A stretch of DNA of 64,000 nt from Zhengella sedimenti (GTDB lineage: Bacteria > Pseudomonadota > Alphaproteobacteria > Rhizobiales > Rhizobiaceae). How positions within the stretch are numbered: the stretch's first letter is position 1; every line of letters begins with the position of its first letter. The notes beneath the pieces were generated by a model. The model was not told the origin of the DNA, searched no databases, and saw only the letters and a program-made list of their open reading frames with translations. The DNA lies in contig NZ_JBKFFP010000010.1 in assembly GCF_046506625.1 (NCBI RefSeq), forward strand, positions 43,300 through 107,299, read 5' to 3'. Of the stretch, positions 24,916 through 34,008 are shown in pieces. A program made the position numbers and the translations under genes.

Positions 24916-26034
24916 ATGGCGCGAATATCGCTCCAAAATGTCTCCAAGTCGTTTGGTGGCGACCAGGGCCCTTGGGCCGTTAATAAATTCTCCCTAGAGG
25001 TAGAAGACGGCGAGCTCGTTGTTTTTGTCGGTCCTTCGGGATGCGGAAAATCGACGACACTGCGGATGATCGCTGGCCTCGACGACACCACGTCGGGCAC
25101 CATCACGATCGGCGGGCGGGATGTCACCGGTCTGCCACCGAAAGATCGCAATGTTGCGATGGTCTTTCAGAACTATGCGCTGTATCCGCAGAAGTCGGTC
25201 TACGACAACATGGCGTTCGGCCTACGGGTGCGCGGTGAAGCGAAGCAGGAGATCGACCGGCGCGTGAGGGCTGCAGCGGCCAGCCTAGACCTCGAATCCC
25301 TGCTCCACCGCAAACCGCGACAGCTGTCGGGCGGGCAGATGCAGCGTGTGGCACTCGGGCGTGCGCTCGTGCGGGACCCCGATGTTTTCCTTCTGGACGA
25401 GCCGCTTTCCAATCTGGATGCGAAGCTGCGCGTCAAGATGCGGGAAGAAATCGCGACGCTCCATGCCCGTCTCGGGGCAACGATGATCTTCGTGACACAT
25501 GACCAGGTCGAAGCAATGACGCTTGGAGACCGTATCGTGATCATGCGCGATGGCCTGATCCAACAGGCTGGGAAGCCTCTCGAACTCTACGATCGGCCTG
25601 CAAACACGTTCGTAGCCGGGTTTATCGGTTCGCCCGAAATGAACCTGATCGACGGGCAGTTGTCCGACGCAAGCGGGCGGCTCGAGGTGCGATCGGGAGA
25701 CCTTTCGGTAGGCATACCAGAAAAGACCTTCGCCAGGAGCGGACAGAACGTGACGCTTGGAATCCGGCCCGAGCACCTCGTCATCTCTAACGGCTCGCCG
25801 CTTGAGATGACCGTGAACTTGGTCGAGCAGATCGGAGCGCAGACTTATCTCATGGGCACGCTGGCCGGCCATAAGATGCGTGCCGTCCTCCAGCGTCGTG
25901 ATGAAATCCGCGCCGGTGACAAACTCCCTATCGCCTTCCCGAGTGAGCGGCTTCACCTGTTCGACTCCATTAGCGGTGCGTCGCTGCGGATGGCGCAAAC
26001 GGGCGGCAAAATCGGCGTAATGGAAAATGCGTAA
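24916..26034 (+). CDS. Sugar-type ABC transporter ATP-binding protein (UgpC/MalK family)
   Basis: This is the ATPase of a CUT1-type importer. The 372-residue protein has Walker A (GPSGCGKST), Q-loop (VFQNYALYP), signature (LSGGQMQRVA), Walker B (DVFLLDEPLSNLD) and the switch His (IFVTHDQVEAMT). A C-terminal TOBE regulatory domain starts around 240 (GSPEMNLIDGQLSD). GGGAGG lies nine bases before this ATG. It is the first gene of the transporter cluster, followed after 209 bases by the binding protein. Substrates of this class include sugars, glycerol phosphates and polyols. Confidence 0.93.
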   Translation: MARISLQNVSKSFGGDQGPWAVNKFSLEVEDGELVVFVGPSGCGKSTTLRMIAGLDDTTSGTITIGGRDVTGLPPKDRNVAMVFQNYALYPQKSVYDNMAFGLRVRGEAKQEIDRRVRAAAASLDLESLLHRKPRQLSGGQMQRVALGRALVRDPDVFLLDEPLSNLDAKLRVKMREEIATLHARLGATMIFVTHDQVEAMTLGDRIVIMRDGLIQQAGKPLELYDRPANTFVAGFIGSPEMNLIDGQLSDASGRLEVRSGDLSVGIPEKTFARSGQNVTLGIRPEHLVISNGSPLEMTVNLVEQIGAQTYLMGTLAGHKMRAVLQRRDEIRAGDKLPIAFPSERLHLFDSISGASLRMAQTGGKIGVMENA

Positions 26035-26243
26035 TGGCCCCCTGCGAGAGCGGCGGGTCAGGCTGATACTGCGCCCCTGGACCGTGGAGGGCGTCACCGG
26101 ACTTCAGTAGGAGCTCTGTGTCGCGTCCTAACGATAGCACCTCTGGAGCGTCATAAAGGAGGGTCAACGCTATACTCGATACCGGCGACGTTAATTCTTG
26201 GCATTTGGCTTGAACTGACAAGTTAACAAGGGAGGAGCAGGAA
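26035..26243 (+). other. 209-base gap inside the ABC cluster
   Basis: No gene is supported here. The last part is AT-rich, with CTTG...CAAG repeats and a strong ribosome site (GGGAGGAGCAGGAA) before the binding-protein gene. A separate promoter for the binding protein is possible but not clear. Confidence 0.35.
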
Positions 26244-27593
26244 ATGAGCATTTACATTCCAGGTAGAGTGAGAATGGCGGTAGGCTTGTCCGGCATGACC
26301 CGCCGCAACTTTCTTAAATCCGCTGCCGCCGTCGGAGCAGCAAGCCTCGCGGCGCCTGCGGTGGTGCGGGCCCAGTCCGGCGTCACGCTTCGGTTTCTCA
26401 ACAACGAAACTTCGGTCGCTAGTCAGGCAGCCCTGAAAAAAGCGTGCGACGACTACGAAAGCAAATTCGGCGTCAAGATAATCGTCGATTCGAGCCCCAT
26501 TAGCGGCACGATGCAAAAAGTGATGGCGGCGGTCGCTGCCGGCCAGCCCTATGACATCATGACTTCCGGGTTCATCGCTGGAATCTTGGAGTATATTCAC
26601 GCCGGCGCCATCGTCCCGGTGACCGACCTGGTCAAAAAGTATGACTGGGGCAAGAAGGCCGCATGGGAGTATCAAGGTGAGAACTGGTACTATCCGTTCG
26701 ATTACAACCTCGTCGTAAATTATTACCGGAAAGACCTCTATGCCCAGAAAGGTCTGAAGATACCGGAGACGTGGGACGACTTCTTGAAGAACTGCCAAGC
26801 GCTTACAGTCGTTAATGGTGGAAATGTTGACGTCGGCGGCTGTGTCATACCTCTTGCAAGCGACGGCTCGACCAACTGGGCGAGCTTCGGCAATATGTTC
26901 GCCGAAGGCGCGGAGCTCTTTGACAAAGACTGGAATGTCGTTTTCGACCAGGGCGAGAACGCTGATCGTGCCACGCGCTTCTTGGATTTCTACGGCGAGT
27001 TGTACAAGACGATGCCGCCCGGCATGAACGTCGTGAGTTATGCTCAACTAATGAGTCTCTTCGCCACCGGAAAGGCGGCACACAGTGTCTATTCTGGTCG
27101 GTTGGTCGAAGCGCTTGAAGCGACTAACCCAGAACTCGCCGATAAGTACGGAATATTCCCCTCGCCTGGTAGTACCGGTCAAAAGGCACTTTCATATGCT
27201 TTTGACGGCTTCTGCGTAGGGAAGTCGAACCAAAGCGAGGAGGCGATTAAGTTCCTTCAGTGGTTTGCAGAAGAGCATTACGTCGATTGGCTGCTTTCAG
27301 CATGGATGAACAACCATCCGGCGCGCCTGGACATCTATGAGAACGAGCGTTGGAAGAGCCATCCCATGATCAAGAAGCATTGGAATACGATGATGACGAT
27401 GAAGTCCTACATTGAAGGCGACAACATCAAGATCATGGCAATCGACACCAGCGGTCCTTCGATCGACATGCGTGCTTGTAACGTATTCAACGCGAATGTC
27501 ATGCCGGAAATGCTCCAGCAGAAAGTCCTCGGCAACGCCTCGTCGGCTGATTGCGTCGCCGCGACTGCGCAACGCATTCGCTCCGTCATCTAA
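26244..27593 (+). CDS. ABC transporter substrate-binding protein (family 1), Tat-exported
   Basis: This is the periplasmic receptor for the importer. The 449-residue protein begins with a twin-arginine signal (MTRRNFLKSAAAVGAASLAA, cleavage probably after VVRAQ near residue 44). It continues with the family 1 fold (VTLRFLNNETS, YPFDYNLVVNYYRKDLYA, IPETWDDFLKNCQAL). Members bind sugars, oligosaccharides, polyamines or other polar ligands; the ligand cannot be told. A strong GGGAGGAGCAGGAA ribosome site suits a highly expressed binding protein. It is followed by a hairpin and the two permease genes. Confidence 0.92.
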   Translation: MSIYIPGRVRMAVGLSGMTRRNFLKSAAAVGAASLAAPAVVRAQSGVTLRFLNNETSVASQAALKKACDDYESKFGVKIIVDSSPISGTMQKVMAAVAAGQPYDIMTSGFIAGILEYIHAGAIVPVTDLVKKYDWGKKAAWEYQGENWYYPFDYNLVVNYYRKDLYAQKGLKIPETWDDFLKNCQALTVVNGGNVDVGGCVIPLASDGSTNWASFGNMFAEGAELFDKDWNVVFDQGENADRATRFLDFYGELYKTMPPGMNVVSYAQLMSLFATGKAAHSVYSGRLVEALEATNPELADKYGIFPSPGSTGQKALSYAFDGFCVGKSNQSEEAIKFLQWFAEEHYVDWLLSAWMNNHPARLDIYENERWKSHPMIKKHWNTMMTMKSYIEGDNIKIMAIDTSGPSIDMRACNVFNANVMPEMLQQKVLGNASSADCVAATAQRIRSVI

Positions 27594-27598
27594 CTGCA

Positions 27599-27629
27599 GA
27601 TCGGGGCGGCCTCCGCTGCCGCCCCGATC
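27599..27629 (+). terminator. Perfect 12-bp hairpin between binding-protein and permease genes
   Basis: GATCGGGGCGGC and GCCGCCCCGATC pair perfectly around a 7-base loop, directly after the binding-protein stop. There is no long T-run. Such intercistronic hairpins in ABC operons act as partial terminators or mRNA stabilisers, giving much more binding protein than permease. Confidence 0.6.
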
Positions 27630-27651
27630 GTTCGTTCAAGGGATGATTCTT

Positions 27652-28524
27652 ATGGTTCAGGACCGGCGAATTGTTGCATTGTTTATTGGCAGTATCTCCT
27701 TGCTCGCATTTATTATTGGCGGCCCGTTGATTTACGCGGTTATGCTATCATTCTATTCGGCCCGTTCGTTTATGAGCGAACCCGAGTGGGTCGGCCTGAG
27801 CAACTACATCAAGGTATTGCAAGATCCTCTTTTCTGGAATTCGTTGACGAACGGCCTCACAATCGCGCTTTCGTCGATTGTCCTGCAGGTAGTTCTGGGC
27901 GTTGGAATAGCGATGGTGCTTAACAAGCGCTTTGTTGGCCAGACCATTGCACGTTCGATCGCTATTCTTCCCTACTTCCTGCCGACAGTTGTCGCCTGCC
28001 TAGTGGCCCAATGGATTCTCGAGCCAAACTACGGATTGGTAAAGACCGCTCTGGCATCCATCGGTGTTGGAATGCTCGATTGGAGTTCTCATGCCTTCAC
28101 GGCCAAAGGCACAATCATACTCGTCAGTGTGTGGTTGTGGACACCTTTTGTCGTAACCTGCGTTCTAGCTGGTTTGCAGACGATCCCAACGCAACTTTAC
28201 GAAGCTGCTCGCGTCGATGGCGCCGGTGCTTGGACGCAATTCTGGCACATCACGATACCAGGCTTACGCTCGGTTCTGATCGTGGTCATCCTTCTGCGTG
28301 GCATCTGGATGTTCAACAAGTTCGATCTGATATGGCTTTTGACAAAAGGCGGGCCGCTCAACCAGACAGAGACCTTGCCTACCTTAGCCTATCGGAAGTC
28401 GTTTATTGAGTACAACCTGGGCGGGGGCGCCGCTGTGGCAACGATCTCCTTCCTCCTGCTCTCAGGCGTCATTCTCATCTATCTGCGCCTGTTCCCCATC
28501 GATGATGCAAAGCAAGGGCGATAA
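27652..28524 (+). CDS. Sugar-type ABC transporter permease (MalF/UgpA-like)
   Basis: The 290-residue membrane protein has six predicted transmembrane segments (first at about 10-32, ALFIGSISLLAFIIGGPLIY). The EAA loop that contacts the ATPase is present (EAARVDGAGAWTQFWHITIP). The ATG with AAGGGA nine bases upstream was chosen over one three codons earlier that directly abuts the ribosome site. Long upstream in-frame sequence overlaps the binding-protein gene and was rejected. It is followed three bases later by the second permease. Confidence 0.9.
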   Translation: MVQDRRIVALFIGSISLLAFIIGGPLIYAVMLSFYSARSFMSEPEWVGLSNYIKVLQDPLFWNSLTNGLTIALSSIVLQVVLGVGIAMVLNKRFVGQTIARSIAILPYFLPTVVACLVAQWILEPNYGLVKTALASIGVGMLDWSSHAFTAKGTIILVSVWLWTPFVVTCVLAGLQTIPTQLYEAARVDGAGAWTQFWHITIPGLRSVLIVVILLRGIWMFNKFDLIWLLTKGGPLNQTETLPTLAYRKSFIEYNLGGGAAVATISFLLLSGVILIYLRLFPIDDAKQGR

Positions 28525-28527
28525 GAA

Positions 28528-29478
28528 ATGAAGAGCCATGTAGAGCGATTGCCCGTTGATTCCAGTCGCCAGATACCTGAGCGCGAACCGATTCGTCCGA
28601 GATCGTCGCTGCAACACGGGAGCAAGGTTCAGGAAAGCACTTTCTGGAAACCATTCAAAAAGCTATCGGCAAAAATTGCCCTTTATGCAACAGTACTCGT
28701 TATCTGTCTTTATTCACTCTTTCCGATATACTGGATGATCATTTCGAGCCTAAGGCCCGCGGAACGCCTTTTTCTCGATACATCTCTCGTTTTCTGGCCG
28801 CCGGACCTGACGTCTTACGTCTCCCTCTTCCGGCAGACGAATTATATCGTCAATTTTCTGAACAGCGCTCTGATGGCGGTTGCGACGATTACCGTCTCCC
28901 TCGTGCTGTCGGCATTTGTCGCTTACGGCGCCACCCGGCTGCGCTTTCGGGGCAAGACTATGCTCGTTGCATCGATGCTTTTTGCCTACATGTTCCCACC
29001 CCTCATGCTGGCCATCCCAATGGCGGCAGCTTTCCGAACGATCGGCCTCACCGACACACTGTGGGGGCTGTTGATCGCCCATCTCGCAATTTCGCTGCCG
29101 CTGGCGGTGTGGTTGCTCTGGGGTTTCTTCAAGTCAATGCCGTTTGACCTTGAGGAGGCTGCGATGGTTGACGGCTGTTCTCAGTTCGAAGCGTTCATCA
29201 AGGTCGTCTTGCCATTGTCCGCTCCCGGGCTCATCACTGTCGCCATCTTCTCGTTCCTTCTCTCTTGGGCCGACTTTGTGTTCGCGCTGATACTTATTAT
29301 GAGCGACCAAAGAAAGACGCTCCCCGTTGCTCTGCAGTCGTTGCTCGGCGCGCATGATTTGCGTTGGGGTGAAGTCTTGGCCGGCGCTTCGCTGATAGCT
29401 CTGCCTTTGTTTGTAATATTTATCTTTTGCTATCGGTACTTCGTCGCCGGGCTGTCAGCGGGTGCGGTGAAGGGATGA
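28528..29478 (+). CDS. Sugar-type ABC transporter permease (MalG/UgpE-like)
   Basis: The 316-residue protein is the second permease. A polar N-terminal extension of about 45 residues precedes the first membrane segment (IALYATVLVICLYSLFPIYW). Five more helices follow, with the EAA loop EEAAMVDGCSQFEAFIKVVL. It starts three bases after the first permease stop. The N-terminal extension is longer than usual; a shorter start cannot be excluded. The GMC oxidoreductase follows after 75 bases, probably in the same transcript. Confidence 0.9.
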   Translation: MKSHVERLPVDSSRQIPEREPIRPRSSLQHGSKVQESTFWKPFKKLSAKIALYATVLVICLYSLFPIYWMIISSLRPAERLFLDTSLVFWPPDLTSYVSLFRQTNYIVNFLNSALMAVATITVSLVLSAFVAYGATRLRFRGKTMLVASMLFAYMFPPLMLAIPMAAAFRTIGLTDTLWGLLIAHLAISLPLAVWLLWGFFKSMPFDLEEAAMVDGCSQFEAFIKVVLPLSAPGLITVAIFSFLLSWADFVFALILIMSDQRKTLPVALQSLLGAHDLRWGEVLAGASLIALPLFVIFIFCYRYFVAGLSAGAVKG

Positions 29479-29553
29479 TCCCGTCAAAAAGCGGCGGAAG
29501 ATCGGTCGCGTTTTGATCTGGATTCCAAAAGCATCACCATCGGGAGAAGGTTT

Positions 29554-31203
29554 ATGGCGAGCTACGACTATATTATCGTTGGTGCAGGTTCGGCCGGATG
29601 TGTTCTGGCAACTCGCCTGAGTGAAGACGCTAATGTGAGCGTATTGCTGATTGAGGCGGGCGGGGGGAAGTCGATGTTTGTCGATATGCCCGCCGGAATC
29701 AAGGTTCTCTATACGAGCGGTCGATACAACTGGCGGTTTTGGACTGAGCCGCAGCAACATCTAGACAATCGCCGGATCTATATCCCCAGAGGGAAGGTCA
29801 TAGGAGGGTCGTCATCGATCAATTCCATGATCGCTATGCGCTGCAACCCGTGGGACTACGATTCGTGGGCGTCTCGGGGCATGCCTCAGTGGAGCTTTGC
29901 CGCGATGCTCCCCTATTTGCGCAGGATTGAGGATGCGAGCCTGGTCGCTGAACCTGATAATGGAACGCGTGGGCACACCGGGCCCATTAAGCTTTCCTAC
30001 GGGCCACGGCGCCCGACCGCCCAGGCGTTTGTCGACAGCCTCCTCGCCGCCGGTTTACCAGAGAACCATGGATTCAATGGACCCTCGCAGATAGGCGCAG
30101 GTTTCTACGAACTTACGATAGCAAATGGAAAGCGGTCCGGCTCATTCAAGTACCTGGAACGCGCCAAGGGACGCCCGAACCTCACCATCCTCTCCAATAG
30201 TCATGTTCGTCGCATTAACGTTGAAAGAGGTGGTGCCCGTGGCATCGTCCTGGTCCAGAACGGCCGCGAGAAGACGATCAACTGCGATCGAGAGGTTCTG
30301 CTGACGGCAGGCGCGATCGGATCGCCGCAGCTTTTGATGCTGTCTGGTATTGGGCCTGCTGATCATATGAAGTCTTTCGGCATCAAACCCGTTCACGATC
30401 TTCCGGGCGTGGGCGAGAATCTTCAGGACCACCTGGACCTCGCGGTTCGCTTCGAGTCATCGCAACCGACGACGTTGACCCCCTATATGGGCCTCCTGAG
30501 GGGCGGCATGGCCGGCGCTCGGTATATTCTCAAAGGCGATGGTCCGGCCGCTTCGCAGGCCGTGGAGGCGGGAGCGTTTTGGGGCCCTGACCGATCATCT
30601 CCGTTGCCGGAGTGGCAGGCACACTTTGCCAACGTCCTCCGCAATCCGCCGGCCGGCGAGCGTATCGCTCACGGTTTCGCTGTTCGCGTATGTCAGCTCA
30701 GGCCACAAAGTCGCGGTACGGTAAGATTGCGAAGCGGAGACCCCGCCGTTCCACCGGCGATCGACCCGCGTCTTGCTTCCGAACGTGCAGACCTCGAGAG
30801 CCTGAGAGATGGCACGCGCGATATGTGCGATATGATGATGCGCGGACCACTCAAGAACTTCATAAAACGTCCGTTGGATGCGGAAGTGTTCGGCAATCTC
30901 TCCGAGCAGGAGGCTTTCCTGCGAGCGCGGGCCGAGACGGTGTATCACCCCGTAGGGACCTGTCGCATGGGCGCTGACGATGCATCGGTCGTGGACCCGA
31001 GCATGAAAGTCCGCGGTGTTGATGGTGTACGGGTGATCGACGGTTCGGTGATGCCAACGCTTCTAAGCGGCAATACGAACCTGCCGATTATGGCGATCGC
31101 CGAAAAAATCGCTGACGAACTCATCCACGGCGAAAGCGTTTCGCGTGATCACCCGATCGCTGGGGAGATGCTTGCGCACGGGCGCCACGCGCCCTCCTCC
31201 TGA
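29554..31203 (+). CDS. GMC-family FAD oxidoreductase (choline/alcohol dehydrogenase-like)
   Basis: GMC enzymes oxidise alcohols to aldehydes with FAD. The 549-residue protein starts with the Rossmann motif (YIIVGAGSAGCVLATRLSED). It has the first GMC signature (GKVIGGSSSINSMIAMR), the second signature (LTAGAIGSPQLLMLSGIG) and the catalytic His-containing C-terminus (TVYHPVGTCRMG, GNTNLPIMAIAEKIAD). GGGAGAAGG precedes the ATG. Coupling to the ABC genes suggests it acts on the imported compound or its first product. The alcohol substrate is unknown. Confidence 0.92.
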   Translation: MASYDYIIVGAGSAGCVLATRLSEDANVSVLLIEAGGGKSMFVDMPAGIKVLYTSGRYNWRFWTEPQQHLDNRRIYIPRGKVIGGSSSINSMIAMRCNPWDYDSWASRGMPQWSFAAMLPYLRRIEDASLVAEPDNGTRGHTGPIKLSYGPRRPTAQAFVDSLLAAGLPENHGFNGPSQIGAGFYELTIANGKRSGSFKYLERAKGRPNLTILSNSHVRRINVERGGARGIVLVQNGREKTINCDREVLLTAGAIGSPQLLMLSGIGPADHMKSFGIKPVHDLPGVGENLQDHLDLAVRFESSQPTTLTPYMGLLRGGMAGARYILKGDGPAASQAVEAGAFWGPDRSSPLPEWQAHFANVLRNPPAGERIAHGFAVRVCQLRPQSRGTVRLRSGDPAVPPAIDPRLASERADLESLRDGTRDMCDMMMRGPLKNFIKRPLDAEVFGNLSEQEAFLRARAETVYHPVGTCRMGADDASVVDPSMKVRGVDGVRVIDGSVMPTLLSGNTNLPIMAIAEKIADELIHGESVSRDHPIAGEMLAHGRHAPSS

Positions 31204-31291
31204 AAGCCTCCGTTTATCGTCCGAGGAACGCTGTAGCGGTGCGAAAAGCGCCCAGGCTGTTTTCGCAAATTTTTTGAACTCGCAGGGTACG

Positions 31292-32674
31292 ATGGCCGAT
31301 TTTGATGTTGACTTGGCAGTAATTGGTGGTGGTTCAGGCGGGGTCCGCGCCGCACGGGTCGCTGCTAGCTATGGAGCCAAGGTCATCGTTGCTGAAGGAG
31401 ATCGGGTCGGCGGCACCTGCGTTATCCGTGGCTGCGTACCAAAAAAGCTTATGGTCTACGCTTCAGATCTCCAGAAAGAGATCGGGAACGCGGCTGGCTT
31501 CGGATGGTCGGTCCCCCCAGCAAAATTCGATTGGGGAGTATTGACGGCAAACAGAAACAGGGAAGTCGCCCGTCTCGAGATGGCATATACGTCGACGATC
31601 GAACGTTCGGGAGCGCGCCTAGTGAAAGAGCGCGCAACGTTCCAAGACGCACGCACCTTGCGTCTTGCCAATGGGGAGACGGTGCGCGCTCGAAATATAC
31701 TTATTGCCACTGGCAGCACGCCGAACCACGGGGAGGCAATACCTGGCATCGAGCATGTCATCTCGTCCGACAAGGTCTTTGAGCTTCGTGAACTGCCGCA
31801 GCGGATCCTAATTCAAGGAGGGGGCTACATTGCGGTTGAGTTCGCATGCATATTCGCCGGTCTCGGTTCGAAAGTGACCTTGGTTTGTCGCAGCGACAAC
31901 ATCCTGCGCGGTTTTGATGAAGACGTAAGGGCACATGTTCGTCGTGCTCTGGAGGAGCAGGGAATTCTGGTCGTCACCTCCTGCTGGATCAACAGGGTTG
32001 ACAGGATTGACGAAAGCAGCGGGCTATTGAAAGCTAGTCTTTCAAACGCTGAACAGCTCGTCGCAGACCAAGTCATGTTTGCGATTGGACGAAAGCCCAA
32101 CACGCAGGACCTAAATCTCCAGAATTCTGGCGTTGCGCTAAGCCCTGACAGCGGCGGCGTCGCGGTCAACGAGAACTCGCAGACCAATGTGCCCCATATC
32201 TACGCGGTCGGCGACGTGACAAACCGCGTAAACCTTACCCCTGTAGCGGTGCGCGAGGGCCAGGCCTTTGCAGATTCGGTATTTGGCGAGCGTCCCACGC
32301 AGGTCGACTATGCGGATATCCCGACTGCGGTTTTCTCGCGTCCGGAAGTCGGATCCGTTGGGCTATCAGAGGCACAAGCCTGTGCCCTGTTTGAAAGGGT
32401 GGACATCTACAAAACGGATTTTCGGCCCATGAAGGTCGCCCTCTCCCACAGCTCCGAACGAATGATGATGAAGCTCGTCGTAGATGCAGATTCCGGGAGG
32501 GTTGTCGGCTGCCATATTGTCGGATCAGGCGCGGCGGAGATCATCCAGGCAGTTGCGATTGCGATAAGAATGAAAGCCGTAAAGGAGGACTTTGATGCAA
32601 CAATGGCTCTTCATCCAACAGCGGCGGAAGAACTTGTCACGATGCGGACACCGACCAAGCGCTGCGTTCGATAA
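31292..32674 (+). CDS. gor: Glutathione-disulfide reductase
   Basis: This enzyme reduces GSSG to GSH with NADPH. The 460-residue protein has the FAD motif (LAVIGGGSGGVRAARVAAS), the redox-active CxxxxC (GGTCVIRGCVPKK) and the NADPH domain (ILIQGGGYIAVEFACIFAGL). The FAD-binding GDV motif is IYAVGDVTNRVNLTPVA, and the C-terminal active-site His/Glu lie in LHPTAAEELVTM. The ATG at MADFDVD was chosen; upstream in-frame sequence overlaps the GMC gene. Its presence next to a Nu-class GST points to a glutathione-consuming step in this pathway. Confidence 0.93.
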   Translation: MADFDVDLAVIGGGSGGVRAARVAASYGAKVIVAEGDRVGGTCVIRGCVPKKLMVYASDLQKEIGNAAGFGWSVPPAKFDWGVLTANRNREVARLEMAYTSTIERSGARLVKERATFQDARTLRLANGETVRARNILIATGSTPNHGEAIPGIEHVISSDKVFELRELPQRILIQGGGYIAVEFACIFAGLGSKVTLVCRSDNILRGFDEDVRAHVRRALEEQGILVVTSCWINRVDRIDESSGLLKASLSNAEQLVADQVMFAIGRKPNTQDLNLQNSGVALSPDSGGVAVNENSQTNVPHIYAVGDVTNRVNLTPVAVREGQAFADSVFGERPTQVDYADIPTAVFSRPEVGSVGLSEAQACALFERVDIYKTDFRPMKVALSHSSERMMMKLVVDADSGRVVGCHIVGSGAAEIIQAVAIAIRMKAVKEDFDATMALHPTAAEELVTMRTPTKRCVR

Positions 32675-33389
32675 TGCATTTGTGTAGTCAGTCGGACTCT
32701 TCTTGCTTCACCTCAATGCGCTGGGAAGACCATGCTGAGGCGGTCGAACTTCGGTCTTAGGGGTGCTCGCAGCTCTCATCTTTGCTACCATGAAAGCTAA
32801 TAACGGCTAATCACATGAACAGCCCCTCTAACCGCGTGTGGATAATAGTCAACGATGGATTCGAAGGCGTTGCGATAAGCTATTTGGACGTCTCAGCTGC
32901 TGGCAACTTCCAGCAGCCTTCAACTCATCCATTTTCACTCGTGAGAACAATTCGTCGATTTATCAGCAATTTATGTCGATCAGCATTCACGAGGACATAT
33001 TAGCACATGCCTCTGTCGAGCCACGCATTTCCTAATCGAAGTGCTCTGAGTCAACCGCAGCACTCTGAATAGCCACAGGATCTCGGAGGCTCCATGTGCG
33101 GATGTATATGGACCCCGCCCAATTGCAACAGTCGGCTGGATCAGGATCGATGGTCACAACTGCTGATGTATATCCGGCTGCGTGATGCGGCTGGACAACG
33201 TCTTCGCCGCGAGCCTCGATGGGTTGATGGGTTTTCGCCGCTTCCACCTCAAAGCCCCGATGACATTGGTTAACGCCATGCCGGTCCACACATCAGGTTC
33301 TGGAAGCGACGGGGTGACCGTTTCGCCATCTCCTGCCATTGGCTGCAATTGGCGGGGTGGGACCTCCTTTAGTTATTGGCCGCTTCTAT
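32675..33389. other. Non-coding stretch, no gene recognised
   Basis: About 700 bases with only short, uneven ORFs on both strands. The part after 33150 is GC-richer and has a transposase-like minus-strand fragment (GALRWKRRKPINPSRLAAK), but the family was not fixed. Confidence 0.4.
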
Positions 33390-33473
33390 TCAGGCCGCCT
33401 TCACCGACAGCGCGGCCCCTTTGCGGAAGTCGACCGGCGTGCTCGCAACATAAACCGTCACGCCCGAAGGGAT
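33390..33473 (-). pseudogene. IS66-family TnpB (Orf2) fragment
   Basis: The minus strand reads IPSGVTVYVASTPVDFRKGA and then a short tail to a stop. The VYVAS-PVDFRKG core is diagnostic of the IS66 accessory protein TnpB. Only about 28 residues remain, with no start codon. Confidence 0.65.
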
Positions 33474-33489
33474 GCTTGAGTACGTTCAG

Positions 33490-33850
33490 CTGGCGTATCT
33501 GGTCTGGTCGGTGCAGGTGCGCCAGCGGACGCAGCTGATCGACGCTTTGCGCGGGCATCTTGCCGAACGCGGCATCATCGCACCACAAGGTCCGGCTCAC
33601 CTGAAAACCTTAGCTGCCGCGATTGATGCCGCCGAACCAGCGATGCCCCAACTGGTCCTCGACCTTGGTCGCGTACCTCGAGCAGGTCGACCGGTTGAGC
33701 CGCGAAGATTGGAGAGCTGGAGAAATCCTTCGCCGTGAAGCCCCACGCGGGGAGGATACACCCACCTTCGGACCACGCCGGGAATTGGCCCGATCACGGC
33801 CATGGCGGTGGAAGCGTGTGCGCCCCCAATGGCGACCTTAAGCGAGGTCG
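33490..33850 (+). pseudogene. IS110-family transposase fragment, frameshifted
   Basis: The plus strand reads VRQRTQLIDALRGHLAERGI, then IAPQGPAHLKTL. In other frames it continues with a helical piece and the IS116/IS110/IS902 motif PGIGPITAMAVEACAPPMAT. The N-terminal DEDD domain is absent and at least two frameshifts are present. With the IS66 fragment this forms an insertion-sequence graveyard just upstream of the FAD oxidase promoter. Confidence 0.7.
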
Positions 33851-33899
33851 CGACTATAGCGGTGGCGCAGTTCGGAGCGTGATCTGCTCCGAGAGCCAT

Positions 33900-33939
33900 T
33901 GACTGAGAAAACTGGATATGCCAAATTGGTCAAACCAGA
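33900..33939 (+). promoter_or_regulatory. FAD-oxidase promoter with FadR-type composite operator, site 4
   Basis: TTGACT with a CCAAAT -10-like hexamer 16 bases on is overlapped by CTGG-ATATG-CCAAATTGG-TCAAA-CCAG (33913-33939), the most symmetric of the five operators. The GTG start of the FAD oxidase is 70 bases downstream. The promoter sits immediately after insertion-sequence debris. Confidence 0.62.
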
Positions 33940-34008
33940 TCGCGATGTTTTCCCAAACGATGCGCACCTGGATGGTTGGACGTCGAAAATCTCGAAGGAG
34001 GAAGCGCC

